Below, one piece after another: positions 25,149-34,157 of a DNA stretch of 64,000 nucleotides; positions within the stretch are counted from its first letter, which is position 1, and every line of letters begins with the position of its first letter. Source of the stretch: Mycolicibacterium litorale (GTDB taxonomy: Bacteria; Actinomycetota; Actinomycetes; Mycobacteriales; Mycobacteriaceae); assembly GCF_014218295.1 (NCBI RefSeq), contig NZ_AP023287.1, positions 1,550,001 through 1,614,000 of the forward strand, read 5' to 3'. The notes under the pieces are model-generated. The model was not told where the DNA came from. It saw only the letters and a list, made by a program, of their open reading frames with translations, and ran no database searches. The position numbers and the translations under genes were made by a program.

Positions 25149-26591
25149 ATGTCCGACGTGGTCAACGCGGACGACACACGCGACCGTGAGTCGTCACCGG
25201 ACGGCCGTCGTGGCCGCCTGCGCGGAAATCTCGGTGTTCCCGCCATCGTCCTGATGGTGGTGGCCGCCGCGGCCCCGTTGTCCACCATCGGCGGCAACGT
25301 GCCGATCGCGATGGCGCTCGGCGACACCACCGGTATCCCGGTGTCGTTCCTCGTCGCCGGTCTGATCTTCCTGCTGTTCGCGGCGAGCTTCGTGGCGATG
25401 TCGAAGTACGTCAAGGATGCCGGCGCCTTCTATGCCTACATCCGCACCTCGCTCGGGCGTGCCGCCGGAACCGGCGCGGCTGTCCTCGCCCTCCCGGCCT
25501 ACATGGCGACGCTGCTCGGGGTTTCGGCGTACGACGGGGTGATCCTCGCCGGGCTCATCGAGCGCTTCAACGGCCCGGCCATCCCGTGGTGGTTGCTCAC
25601 CGCCGGCGTGCTCGCGGTGGTCGCCTGGCTGGGGTACCGCGACATCGACCTCAGCGCCAAGGTGCTGGGCATCTTCCTGGTGTCCGAGGTCGCGATCCTG
25701 TTGGTGCTCGACCTGGTCATCGTGATCCGAGGCGGCGAGCAGGGGATCACCGGCGATTCGTTCACGCCGCAGGGCATCGCCGGTGGCCTGGGCATCGCGC
25801 TGCTGTACGCCCTGTGGGGTTTCGTCGGCGTCGAGGCCACCGCGGTGTTCCGCGACGAGGCCAAGGACCCCGACCGTACGGTGCCCCGGGCCACCTACTG
25901 GGCGGTCGGCATCGTCGCCGTGTTCTACGCGTTCTCCAGCTGGGCCCTGGTCGAGGGCAACGGTGGCCCGGCCGCGGTCCAGGCCGCCAAGGACGATCCC
26001 GACAACTTCATGGTCAACACCGCCCAGCAGTACCTCGGGATGGTCGGGCGCGACCTGAACACCATCCTGTGGTTCGTCAGCGTCTTCGCCTGTGCCCTGG
26101 CCTTCCACAACATCAGCTCGAGGTACGCCTTCGTGCTCGGCCAGAGCGGCGTCTTCTCGCGCAAGATCGGCGAGGTGCACCCCAAGCACGGCTCACCGGC
26201 GAACGCCTCGCTCGTCATCACCGTGGCGTCGTTCGTGGTGATGGGCATCCTCGCCGCGCTTCAGCTGGACCCGGTGCTGCAGATCTTCGGCCCGCTGGGC
26301 GGCCTGGGCATCCTGGCGCTGGCGATCCTGTGGCTGCTGACGACGATCTCGGTGGTCATCTTCTTCGTCCGGCGCGGTAACTCGACGGGCAAGGTGGTGC
26401 TGGCCTCGTTCGCCACCCTCGCGCTGGCGGGGGCGCTGGTTCTGGTCGTGTCGAATCTGACCCTGGTGGTCGGCGGATCGTCCACCCTGGCGGTGGTGTT
26501 CGGTGTGATGCCGCTGGTGTTCTTCGGGGTCGGCATGCTGCTGAGCCGCCGGTCCGACGAAGAGCTCGGTTCGATCTCGTCGGTGTCCTGA
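25149..26591 (+). CDS. APC-superfamily permease
   Basis: A 480-residue permease started at the ATG eight bases after AAGGAGG; an upstream GTG at 25131 precedes that ribosome site and is not used. About 12 helices; signatures include LGVPAIVLMVVAAAAPLSTI, GAFYAYIRTSLGRAAGTGAA and ALWGFVGVEATAVFRDEAKD. These match amino acid/amine permeases. It diverges from the dehydratase operon and precedes the PucR regulator, so it probably imports the dehydratase substrate or a precursor such as an amino alcohol. That link is by position only. Confidence 0.87.
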   Translation: MSDVVNADDTRDRESSPDGRRGRLRGNLGVPAIVLMVVAAAAPLSTIGGNVPIAMALGDTTGIPVSFLVAGLIFLLFAASFVAMSKYVKDAGAFYAYIRTSLGRAAGTGAAVLALPAYMATLLGVSAYDGVILAGLIERFNGPAIPWWLLTAGVLAVVAWLGYRDIDLSAKVLGIFLVSEVAILLVLDLVIVIRGGEQGITGDSFTPQGIAGGLGIALLYALWGFVGVEATAVFRDEAKDPDRTVPRATYWAVGIVAVFYAFSSWALVEGNGGPAAVQAAKDDPDNFMVNTAQQYLGMVGRDLNTILWFVSVFACALAFHNISSRYAFVLGQSGVFSRKIGEVHPKHGSPANASLVITVASFVVMGILAALQLDPVLQIFGPLGGLGILALAILWLLTTISVVIFFVRRGNSTGKVVLASFATLALAGALVLVVSNLTLVVGGSSTLAVVFGVMPLVFFGVGMLLSRRSDEELGSISSVS

Positions 26592-26599
26592 TGTCGGTC

Positions 26600-26651
26600 G
26601 GCCGGTGACCACCTGCGGCTCGGGCACGGCCCGATCCGGCGGTCACCGGCC
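26600..26651 (+). terminator. Large nested hairpin between permease and pucR gene
   Basis: GGCCGGTGACC (26600-26610) pairs perfectly with GGTCACCGGCC (26641-26651), and TCGGGC-ACG-GCCCGA (26620-26634) forms an inner hairpin. It begins nine bases after the permease stop. No U-run follows, as is common for mycobacterial terminators. Could also be a processing or attenuation element. Confidence 0.55.
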
Positions 26652-26714
26652 GCATTCGGTGCTGCGGGGCGCTGATACCGTCTGCCCCGCGGGTCGATCA
26701 GGAGAAGGTGCATC

Positions 26715-27785
26715 ATGTCGCGGGAGTCGCCGCTGAGCGTGGCGGCGGCATTGACCGTTCCGCCACTGGACCGGGGTTCGGTCGTGGCCGGGCACCGGGG
26801 CCTGACCCGCGAGGTGCTGTGGGTGGACATCATGCACGCGCCCGCCGAGTCCTTCGTCCGGGCCGGTGACCTGGTCCTGACCACCGGAGCCGACATCCGT
26901 CAACCCGGGGTGCGGGACTTCCTCACCTTCCTGCTCACCTCCCCGGCGGCCGGGGTGGTGGTGAGCCCACCGCCCGAGGCCGCCTTCGGCGAGCTGTACG
27001 CCGCACTCGGTCCGCTCGCCGACCGCCACGACTTCCCGCTGGTCCATCTGCCGTGGGAGGTCGCGTTCTCCGAGGTGCAGCGGGCGCTTCTGCCGCTGCT
27101 CACCACCTCGGGGCAGGACGCTCACGTGCAGATGGTGATCGGACGCCGCGAACGGGACAGCGCCGACTGGCCCGGCCGCGCCGAGGCGTTCGCGAACGCG
27201 CTGAACGCGCTCGCCGCCTCGGCGGGGGTGAGCGTGAAGTCGTCGGTCACCGACGACCTCGTGATGAGCCACTTCTCCTCGCCGCCGCCCGCGGCGACGG
27301 TCTCGGCGCTGGTCGCCTCCGCGCGGCAACGCAGCGGAATCCCGGACGATCTCGCCAGCTGGGTGCTTCTCCCGCCGGACCAAGGGCATGCGGTGACGGT
27401 GGCATCCTCGGCGACCGCGCCGACGCCGGACGGACCGGTCGGCCCGAGGCATTTCGCCGAGGTCCTCCGGCAGCACCCCCGCAGCATGGCGACCGTCCTC
27501 GAGACGCTGCAGCCGCTCATCGACTACGACAGGACCCGCCGCGGGCAACTCGTCCACACGCTCGAGGTTCTCCTCAACGAGGCGACGAACACCAGCGCGG
27601 CCGCGAGAGCGCTCTACCTCAACCGGCATTCGCTCCTCTACCGGATCAAGCTCATCGAGGAGCTCACCGGTCTGTCGCTCAAGAACCCCGCGGACCGCTT
27701 CCAGTTGGAGGTCAGCGTTCGCGTCCTCCAGCTCAGCGCCGCAGGCGTCGACCGCGATTTATCGTTTGAGGGCCGCGGCCAATAA
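26715..27785 (+). CDS. PucR-family transcriptional regulator
   Basis: A 356-residue regulator after AGGAGAAGG. The N-terminal PucR ligand domain includes REVLWVDIMHAPAESFVRAG and DLVLTTGADIRQPGVRDFLT; the C-terminal helix-turn-helix is TNTSAAARALYLNRHSLLYR then IKLIEELTGLSL. The family activates purine, amino acid and amine catabolic genes on binding a metabolite. Its place beside the permease and dehydratase operons makes these the obvious targets. It ends 13 bases before prfC. Confidence 0.88.
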   Translation: MSRESPLSVAAALTVPPLDRGSVVAGHRGLTREVLWVDIMHAPAESFVRAGDLVLTTGADIRQPGVRDFLTFLLTSPAAGVVVSPPPEAAFGELYAALGPLADRHDFPLVHLPWEVAFSEVQRALLPLLTTSGQDAHVQMVIGRRERDSADWPGRAEAFANALNALAASAGVSVKSSVTDDLVMSHFSSPPPAATVSALVASARQRSGIPDDLASWVLLPPDQGHAVTVASSATAPTPDGPVGPRHFAEVLRQHPRSMATVLETLQPLIDYDRTRRGQLVHTLEVLLNEATNTSAAARALYLNRHSLLYRIKLIEELTGLSLKNPADRFQLEVSVRVLQLSAAGVDRDLSFEGRGQ

Positions 27786-27798
27786 ACTCGGTCGGGCA

Positions 27799-29439
27799 AT
27801 GACCGATACCGCCTCCGGTGTGTCGACGACGGCCACCGGGCCGCAGGCAGACCGCATCTCCGCTGAAGCGCGACGTCGCAGGACGTTCGCCGTCATCAGC
27901 CATCCCGACGCAGGCAAGTCGACCTTGACCGAGGCGCTGGTGCTGCACGCCAAGGCGATCACCGAGGCGGGCGCCATCCACGGCAAGGCGGGCCGCCGTG
28001 CCACGGTGTCGGACTGGATGGAGATGGAGAAGGCCCGCGGCATCTCCATCACCTCGACCGCGCTGCAGTTCCCTTACCAGACCCGCGGTGGGGACACCTG
28101 CATCATCAATCTGCTCGACACCCCCGGCCACGCCGACTTCTCCGAAGACACCTACCGGGTGCTCACCGCGGTCGACGCCGCGGTCATGCTCATCGATGCC
28201 GCCAAAGGTCTCGAACCGCAGACCCTGAAACTCTTCCAGGTCTGCCGCCATCGCGGCATCCCGATCATCACGGTGATCAACAAGTGGGACCGCCCGGGCC
28301 GTCACGCGCTGGAGTTGATGGACGAGATCCACGACCGCATCCAGCTGCAGACCACACCCCTGACCTGGCCGGTCGGCATCGCCGGCGAGTTCAAGGGCGT
28401 CCTCGACCGGCGCACCGGCACGTACATCAAGTACACGCGCACCGCGGGCGGTGCCACGGCCGCTCCCGAAGAACACATCGACGCCTCTCGCGCGCACGAG
28501 GTGGCGGGTACCGACTGGGACAACGCCGTGGAGGAGTCCGAACTCCTGAGTGCCGACGGCGCCGACTTCGATCGGGACTCGTTCCTGCGGTGTACGTCGA
28601 CACCGGTGCTGTTCACCTCGGCCATCCTCAACTTCGGTGTCAACCAACTCCTCGACGTGCTCGCCGAACTCGCGCCGTCACCGAGCGGTCAACTCGACGT
28701 CGACGGCAACCGGCGGGACGCCACCGCGCCGTTCAGCGCGTTCGTGTTCAAGGTCCAGGCGGGCATGGACTCCGCGCACCGCGACCGGATCGCCTATGCG
28801 AGGGTCTGTTCGGGCACGTTCGAACGCGGGGAAGTCCTGACCCACGCCGCCACCGGCAAGCCGTTCGTGACCAAGTACGCCCAATCGGTCTTCGGACAGC
28901 AGCGGTCCACGCTCGACACCGCTTGGCCGGGAGACGTCATCGGACTCGCCAACGCCGCCGCACTGCGTCCCGGCGACACCCTGTACCGGGACATCCCGGT
29001 GCAGTACCCGCCGATACCGAGCTTCTCTCCCGAGCATTTCGCCGTCGCCCGCGGCACCGACCCCAGCAAGCACAAGCAGTTCCGCAAGGGGATCGAGCAA
29101 CTGGACCAGGAAGGCGTCATCCAGGTCCTGCGCTCGGACCGGCGGGGCGATCAGGCGCCGGTGTTCGCCGCGGTCGGTCCGATGCAGTTCGAGGTCGCCA
29201 CTCATCGGATGGCCGGCGAGTTCAACGCGCCGATCACACTCGAGCCCCTTCCGTACACGGTGGCCCGCGTCGCCGACGCCGGCGATGCCGAGGTTCTGCA
29301 GAAGCAGGCGTCGGTGGAGGTGTTCACCCGGACCGACGGAGTCGTCATCGCGGTCTTCTCCACGAAGTGGCGCCTGGAGAACGTCGAACGCGAACTCCCC
29401 GGCGTGCGCCTGCGCTCACTGGTGGCGGCGGGGGACTAG
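27799..29439 (+). CDS. prfC: Peptide chain release factor 3
   Basis: A 546-residue translational GTPase. SHPDAGKSTLTE (G1, residues 34-45), ARGISITSTA (G2), DTPGHADFSEDTYR (G3) and NKWDRPGR (G4) are intact, and the RF3-specific C-terminal part with PSKHKQFRKGIEQLDQEGVI is present. RF3 recycles RF1 and RF2 from the ribosome after termination. The ATG at 27799 gives the normal length; a TTG at 27766 would overlap the regulator. A housekeeping gene among catabolic islands. Confidence 0.95.
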   Translation: MTDTASGVSTTATGPQADRISAEARRRRTFAVISHPDAGKSTLTEALVLHAKAITEAGAIHGKAGRRATVSDWMEMEKARGISITSTALQFPYQTRGGDTCIINLLDTPGHADFSEDTYRVLTAVDAAVMLIDAAKGLEPQTLKLFQVCRHRGIPIITVINKWDRPGRHALELMDEIHDRIQLQTTPLTWPVGIAGEFKGVLDRRTGTYIKYTRTAGGATAAPEEHIDASRAHEVAGTDWDNAVEESELLSADGADFDRDSFLRCTSTPVLFTSAILNFGVNQLLDVLAELAPSPSGQLDVDGNRRDATAPFSAFVFKVQAGMDSAHRDRIAYARVCSGTFERGEVLTHAATGKPFVTKYAQSVFGQQRSTLDTAWPGDVIGLANAAALRPGDTLYRDIPVQYPPIPSFSPEHFAVARGTDPSKHKQFRKGIEQLDQEGVIQVLRSDRRGDQAPVFAAVGPMQFEVATHRMAGEFNAPITLEPLPYTVARVADAGDAEVLQKQASVEVFTRTDGVVIAVFSTKWRLENVERELPGVRLRSLVAAGD

Positions 29440-29547
29440 CCGGATCCGCTGTGGTGCAGGGGATCTGGCGCGACGGTGTGACCTGCTGTGTGCCGGGCGG
29501 ACCTTCCGTCTGCACATGCAACCCGACCAGCCGAGTATGGTCCGCTC

Positions 29548-30240
29548 ATGAGCGCCGAAGAGGTACCCCTGCTCGGCGAAGTGCGCGACGCGCTCGACAG
29601 CGGGCACCCCCTGGATCTTCTGGGGCTGGTCAGCATGCTGATCCTGGCGACCACCCCGGTGGATCCGGCGGTGCAGCAGGAGATGGACGCGGCACCGCCC
29701 AGCCTGGACGAACTCGTCACCGCATTCGTCGACATGCCGGTCCCCGAAACCACCGCCCTGCTCGCCGCGCTCGGCGTGATGCTCAGTGAGGGCGACGCGA
29801 TGCGCGCACGCTGCCGGCAGGCGGTCGGCGAGCGCCGCCACAGGGTGCCGTCGTGGCTTGCCGAGCTGGACCGGACCACCGTCCACCGGGCCGTGCGGAT
29901 GACACATGCGCTCGACGACGGCGAAGAACTGCTTCTCGGTGTCCGGTTCGCCGACGGGCAGGAGATGACGTGCGTGGTGAACATCGACCGTCGAAAGACC
30001 TCGGCCATCAACGACGCGTTCTTCGTCCCGAGCCCACTCGACGCCGTGCTGACGGTTGCGGAGGCGGCCAACACCGACCCCGACACCACGTTCGAAGGGA
30101 TCAGCCGTGCCGAAGCCCGGGCCGACTTGCACGAAGCGCTCGCGCAGCCGCTGTCCCTGGCCGCGTTGCGAGACTCGGACACCTGGCCGAGCTGCCGTGC
30201 CCTGGTGCAGTGGCTGAGCCGGTTGATGCCGCACGGCTGA
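29548..30240 (+). CDS. Conserved hypothetical protein downstream of prfC
   Basis: A 230-residue soluble protein with no signal or membrane segment. The N-terminal half is helical and acidic (EVRDALDSGHPLDLLGLVSM); the middle has an alternating pattern, LLLGVRFADGQEMTCVVNID; it ends WPSCRALVQWLSRLMPHG. I do not recognise the family. Codon use and composition are like the neighbours and a clear ATG starts it 108 bases after prfC, so it is a real gene. Confidence 0.7.
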   Translation: MSAEEVPLLGEVRDALDSGHPLDLLGLVSMLILATTPVDPAVQQEMDAAPPSLDELVTAFVDMPVPETTALLAALGVMLSEGDAMRARCRQAVGERRHRVPSWLAELDRTTVHRAVRMTHALDDGEELLLGVRFADGQEMTCVVNIDRRKTSAINDAFFVPSPLDAVLTVAEAANTDPDTTFEGISRAEARADLHEALAQPLSLAALRDSDTWPSCRALVQWLSRLMPHG

Positions 30241-30310
30241 GCCCCCCGGGGACTCGCCGGCGGCGTCCTGGACGCCGGGATGGCGAAGTCGAAGTTGCGG
30301 GCATGTCAAT

Positions 30311-31681
30311 ATGTTCGCCATGAACACACGGGGGGTGGGCACAGATCGTCGCGCGAACGCGACGGCCCGGCCGGAATCGACACACTCACTGCGGCACGTC
30401 TCCCGCGCCGCCTTCGTCGGTTCGGCGATCGAGTTCTACGACTTCTTCATCTACGGCACCGCGGCCGCGCTGGTGTTCCCCACCGTGTTCTTCCCGGATC
30501 TCAGCCATGTCATGGCCACCACCGCCTCGCTGGGTACGTTCGCGGCGGCGTTCGTGTCCCGCCCCATCGGCGCGGCGGTTTTCGGCCACTTCGGCGACCG
30601 GATCGGGCGCAAACGCATCCTGGTGCTCACGCTGCTGATGATGGGCATCGCGACCGTGGGCATCGGGCTGATTCCCAGCTCCGCCAGCATCGGGGTCGCG
30701 GCGCCGCTGCTGCTCATCGCGCTGCGTCTCGTGCAGGGCTTCGCCGTCGGCGGTGAATGGGCGGGGTCGGCCCTGCTCAGTGCCGAGCATGCGCCCCCGA
30801 ACCGGCGCGGGTACTACGGGATGTTCACCCAACTCGGTCTCGGCACCGCGCTCATGTTGGCCAACTTGGTCTTCCTCGGGGTTCATCTCGCTTTCGGGGA
30901 GACGAGTTCAGCGTTCCTGCAATGGGGTTGGCGCATCCCGTTCCTCCTCAGCGCGGTGCTCATCGTCACCGCCCTCTACATCCGGCTCCGCGTACCGGAA
31001 ACCCCGGAGTTCGCCGAAGGTGCCGACGCAGCGCAGCAACCGCACACCGGAGTACCGCTGGTCGTGCTTTTCCGCAGCCAGGGTCGCCAACTCCTGTTGG
31101 CCGCGGGTGCCGCGACGTGTGTGCCGATGCTGGTGTACCAGGCGGGGACGTTCTTCACCCATTACGCCGCCGCCCACATGGGCTATCCGATGAGCTTGGT
31201 GCTGCTGGTCGGCGTCATCGGCGGGCTGTGCGCGGTGGCGTGTGCGGCGTGCTCGGCGACCCTGAGCGACACCCATGGGCGGCGACGCATGCTCGCCCTG
31301 GGATTCGTGGTGGCGCTGCCGTGGTCGCTGGTGATCTTCCCGCTGATCGACCTGCACAACGAGTGGGTGTTCGCGCTCTCTCTGGTGATCACCTACGCCG
31401 TCATCGGGTTCTGCATGGGTCCGCTGGCCGCGTTCATCCCGGAACTGTTCGCCGCCCGGTACCGCTACACCGGGGCGGCGCTGGCCCTCAACGCAGGTGG
31501 CATCCTCGGTGGGGCCGTTCCGCCCGTCGTGTCGCCGCTGTTGCTGGCGTCGTTCGGCACCTGGGCGGTCGCCGCCATGATGGGTGGTCTGGCGCTCGTC
31601 AGCCTCGTCTGCGTCGCGCTCCTGCCCGAAACCGCCGGACGACAGGGCTCGCCGACCGCTGCAGCCCCGGTGACCGGGTAG
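30311..31681 (+). CDS. MHS-family MFS metabolite:H+ symporter
   Basis: A 456-residue 12-helix transporter. FVGSAIEFYDFFIYGTAAAL, FGHFGDRIGRKRILV (motif A) and RLVQGFAVGGEWAGSALL are hallmarks of the metabolite:H+ symporter group (ProP, ShiA, KgtP). Such proteins import carboxylates, aromatic acids or betaines. An alternative start three codons on (30320) is possible. Convergent with the DeoR gene, nine bases apart. It is not in an obvious operon, so the substrate is open. Confidence 0.88.
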   Translation: MFAMNTRGVGTDRRANATARPESTHSLRHVSRAAFVGSAIEFYDFFIYGTAAALVFPTVFFPDLSHVMATTASLGTFAAAFVSRPIGAAVFGHFGDRIGRKRILVLTLLMMGIATVGIGLIPSSASIGVAAPLLLIALRLVQGFAVGGEWAGSALLSAEHAPPNRRGYYGMFTQLGLGTALMLANLVFLGVHLAFGETSSAFLQWGWRIPFLLSAVLIVTALYIRLRVPETPEFAEGADAAQQPHTGVPLVVLFRSQGRQLLLAAGAATCVPMLVYQAGTFFTHYAAAHMGYPMSLVLLVGVIGGLCAVACAACSATLSDTHGRRRMLALGFVVALPWSLVIFPLIDLHNEWVFALSLVITYAVIGFCMGPLAAFIPELFAARYRYTGAALALNAGGILGGAVPPVVSPLLLASFGTWAVAAMMGGLALVSLVCVALLPETAGRQGSPTAAAPVTG

Positions 31682-31689
31682 TCCCCGCC

Positions 31690-32469
31690 TCAGGCTTCAA
31701 TCACTTCCACGTCCGCACGCCGCAGGCTTTCACGCCACCGGGCGTCGAGCCCGTTCGTGATCAGCACGTCGACATCGGACCATCTGACGGTCCCTGCGAC
31801 GGCCCGCTGACCCACCTTGGAACTATCGGCGAGCACGACGACGCGTCGACCCTGTCGAGCCATCGCCGCGGCGATCTCGGCATCGAGCAGGCTGTTGGAG
31901 CGGACCCCCAGTTCGAGATCGATACCATCACAGCCGAGAAATGTTGTGTCGACGGTCAATTGAGCGATCGCCGAGGTGGCGAGCGGGCCACTGGTGCCGA
32001 AGGACGACGCCCGCAGAGCGCCCCCGATGACGATGACCTCGATCCCCGCGGCACTGGCCAGCCGCTCACCGATGTTGAGGCCCGATGTCGCGACCCACAG
32101 AGGATCCCCCTGAGAAATCAACTCCTCCGCCAGGGCGAGGATGGAGCTGCCGTCGTTGAGAAGCAACGAGGCGCGGGGCTTCACCAAATCCGCTGCCGCC
32201 AGCGCGATTGCGCCCTTCTCCCGGGCGTTACGCCGACGTCGCAATTCGAAGGCTTCGTCGAGAGTGCTTGCCGTGGTGGCCAGGGACGCACCACCTCGTG
32301 CGCGTTTGATGAGTCCGCGTTCCTCGAGTAGGGCCAGGTCGCGCCGGATGGTGGGAGCGCTCGCACCGGTGGCTCGCCGGATGTCCTCGATTGAGGCGAA
32401 TTGCTGGCGCGACAGCAGTTCGAGTAGGTGCGCGTACCGCTCCTCGGCGTGCTGTTCTGGCATGGACAC
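31690..32469 (-). CDS. DeoR/GlpR-family repressor
   Basis: A 259-residue DeoR-type regulator. The helix-turn-helix is FASIEDIRRATGASAPTIRR then DLALLEERGLIKRARGGASL, followed by the DeoR sensor domain (LLNDGSSILALAEEL, DTTFLGCDGIDLELG and VVVLADSSKVGQRA), which binds phosphorylated sugars or polyols. It diverges from the kinase operon. GTG at 32469 or ATG at 32463 may start it; neither has a ribosome site. The presumed inducer is the phosphorylated product of the neighbouring FGGY kinase. Confidence 0.9.
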   Translation of the reverse strand: MSMPEQHAEERYAHLLELLSRQQFASIEDIRRATGASAPTIRRDLALLEERGLIKRARGGASLATTASTLDEAFELRRRRNAREKGAIALAAADLVKPRASLLLNDGSSILALAEELISQGDPLWVATSGLNIGERLASAAGIEVIVIGGALRASSFGTSGPLATSAIAQLTVDTTFLGCDGIDLELGVRSNSLLDAEIAAAMARQGRRVVVLADSSKVGQRAVAGTVRWSDVDVLITNGLDARWRESLRRADVEVIEA

Positions 32470-32489
32470 ACTCTAACTATGATCATTTT

Positions 32490-32516
32490 CGCTCATTAAG
32501 TTGTAGGAATTGAGCG
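32490..32516. promoter_or_regulatory. Inverted repeat in DeoR-kinase divergent promoter
   Basis: CGCTCA and TGAGCG form perfect 6-base arms around 15 bases. An imperfect direct repeat AATGAGC / AAATGATC overlaps its left side on the minus strand. Both designs occur in DeoR-family operators. It lies 46 bases before the kinase start. Confidence 0.42.
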
Positions 32517-32561
32517 GATGTGATTCGATCCTGTGATCGTCGTCTCGGTTGGAGGTTGGCT

Positions 32562-34157
32562 ATGCGGGCTCCCGCATCGTTCGAGCCCGGGCAGTCGCCC
32601 GCCCCGCTCACGCGCAGTGGTCCGGTCACGAGAGTGTGGGCCGGAGTGGATCAAGGCACCACGAGCACCCGGACGAATCTCTATGACGATTCAGGCCGAT
32701 GCATCGCGACCGCGCGGCGTCGGTCCCGGACCACTCATCCGCAGCCCGGATGGGATGAACAGGACGGCAATGCGCTGCTGGCTGCCATCGAGGAGACCGT
32801 AGCCGAAGCGCTCGACACCGTCCCGGGCGCCGAGCTTGCCGGTATCGGACTGGCGAATCAGGGCGAGTCGATCATCGCGTTCGACCGGCGCACCGGTGCG
32901 CCGCTGTCGAACGCGATCCTGTGGTCGGACCGTCGCGCCGGCACCGTCATCGACCGCGTCCGCGGCACCGCTGAGGCGAGCCGCGTCGAAGGGGTCACCG
33001 GGCTCCGGCTTGATCCGTACTACTCAGCAGCGCGGATCGCGTGGGCATTGACGAATCTTCCGGACGTCGCTGCGGCCGCCGCCGCAGGCACCCTCGCCAT
33101 CGGAACGCTCGACACGTTCTTCATTTACCGGCTCACCGGCGGGGCCTACGTGACAGACCCGTCGACCGGAAGCCGCACCCAGCTCATGGCGCTCGACGAT
33201 CTGCAGTTCGACAAGGAATGCGCAGCAGCCTTCGGCATCGACGTCGCGTTGCTGCCCGCGCTGGTCGACACCGTCTTCGCCGAACCGCTGCCCACCACGC
33301 TCGGCGCACCGCTGTACGCGAGCGCGACCGATCAGCTGGCCGCGCTGGCGGCGCTGGGCGCCATCAATCCCGGTGACACCAAGATGACCTATGGGACAGG
33401 ATGTTTCATCGACACCAACGTCGGTGCAGCCCCGTGCCGGCCTGGACACGGGTTGATGCCGACCTTTGCCTGGAGCATCCTCGACGAGCCCAAGGCATGG
33501 GCGATCGAGGGCGGAGTGTTCACTGCGGCCACCGCCGTCGACTGGTTGGTCGGCCTTGGGCTGGCCGAGAGTGCGGCCCATGTCGCCGAACTCGCCGCCG
33601 CGTGCGCGGCCGCGTCCGACTTCGACCTGCGCATGCATCACCCGCAATTCCTGCCCAGTTTCACCGGGGTCGGCGCCCCGTGGTGGCGACCCGACGCGGC
33701 AGGTGTGCTCGCAGGTCTGCGCGCCTCGACCGACGGACATGACCTTGCGTTCGCCGTGCTCGACGGTATCGCGCAGCGCGTCGCCGATGTGGTCGACGCG
33801 GTCGACGCCGAACTGGGCAGCACGGCCACGCTGCGGGCCGATGGTGGTCTGAGCGCCAACCGCACGCTCATGCAACGTCAAGCCGATGTGTGCGGGCGGC
33901 CTATCGCGATCGCCGATCATCAGGAGAACACCGCAGCGGGCGCCGCGGGTCTGGCCGCCATCGGCGCCGGTGAACTCGATCTGACCGGTCTGGCTGCCCG
34001 GGCCGAGTTCCACTGCGTGGTCGAACCCCAACTGGCCGAGCCCAATCGACTCCTCGAACGAGCTCGTTGGCGCGCCTTCGTCGAAGCGACATCGGATCTG
34101 GAGCCTCCAGCGCTCTCAACTGCCGCCCACCGGCGGATCGAAGAACGGAACTCATGA
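32562..34157 (+). CDS. FGGY-family carbohydrate kinase (glycerol kinase-like)
   Basis: A 531-residue kinase started at the ATG seven bases after GGAGG. VWAGVDQGTTSTRTNLYD is the N-terminal phosphate loop; GLANQGESIIAFDRRTGAPL, WSDRRAG, YGTGCFIDTNVG and LRADGGLSANRTLMQRQADV follow, as in glycerol kinase-type FGGY enzymes. It phosphorylates a polyol or sugar with ATP. The glycerol kinase signature is recognisable but diverged. Coupled by ATGA overlap to the GlpA-like oxidoreductase, in a five-gene operon with EutH, so a polyol other than glycerol is possible. Confidence 0.88.
   Translation: MRAPASFEPGQSPAPLTRSGPVTRVWAGVDQGTTSTRTNLYDDSGRCIATARRRSRTTHPQPGWDEQDGNALLAAIEETVAEALDTVPGAELAGIGLANQGESIIAFDRRTGAPLSNAILWSDRRAGTVIDRVRGTAEASRVEGVTGLRLDPYYSAARIAWALTNLPDVAAAAAAGTLAIGTLDTFFIYRLTGGAYVTDPSTGSRTQLMALDDLQFDKECAAAFGIDVALLPALVDTVFAEPLPTTLGAPLYASATDQLAALAALGAINPGDTKMTYGTGCFIDTNVGAAPCRPGHGLMPTFAWSILDEPKAWAIEGGVFTAATAVDWLVGLGLAESAAHVAELAAACAAASDFDLRMHHPQFLPSFTGVGAPWWRPDAAGVLAGLRASTDGHDLAFAVLDGIAQRVADVVDAVDAELGSTATLRADGGLSANRTLMQRQADVCGRPIAIADHQENTAAGAAGLAAIGAGELDLTGLAARAEFHCVVEPQLAEPNRLLERARWRAFVEATSDLEPPALSTAAHRRIEERNS

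Noticed and set aside
20708..27785. Propanediol microcompartment locus
   Set aside because: No shell protein genes, no encapsulation peptide on the small subunit and no aldehyde or phosphotransacylase genes nearby.
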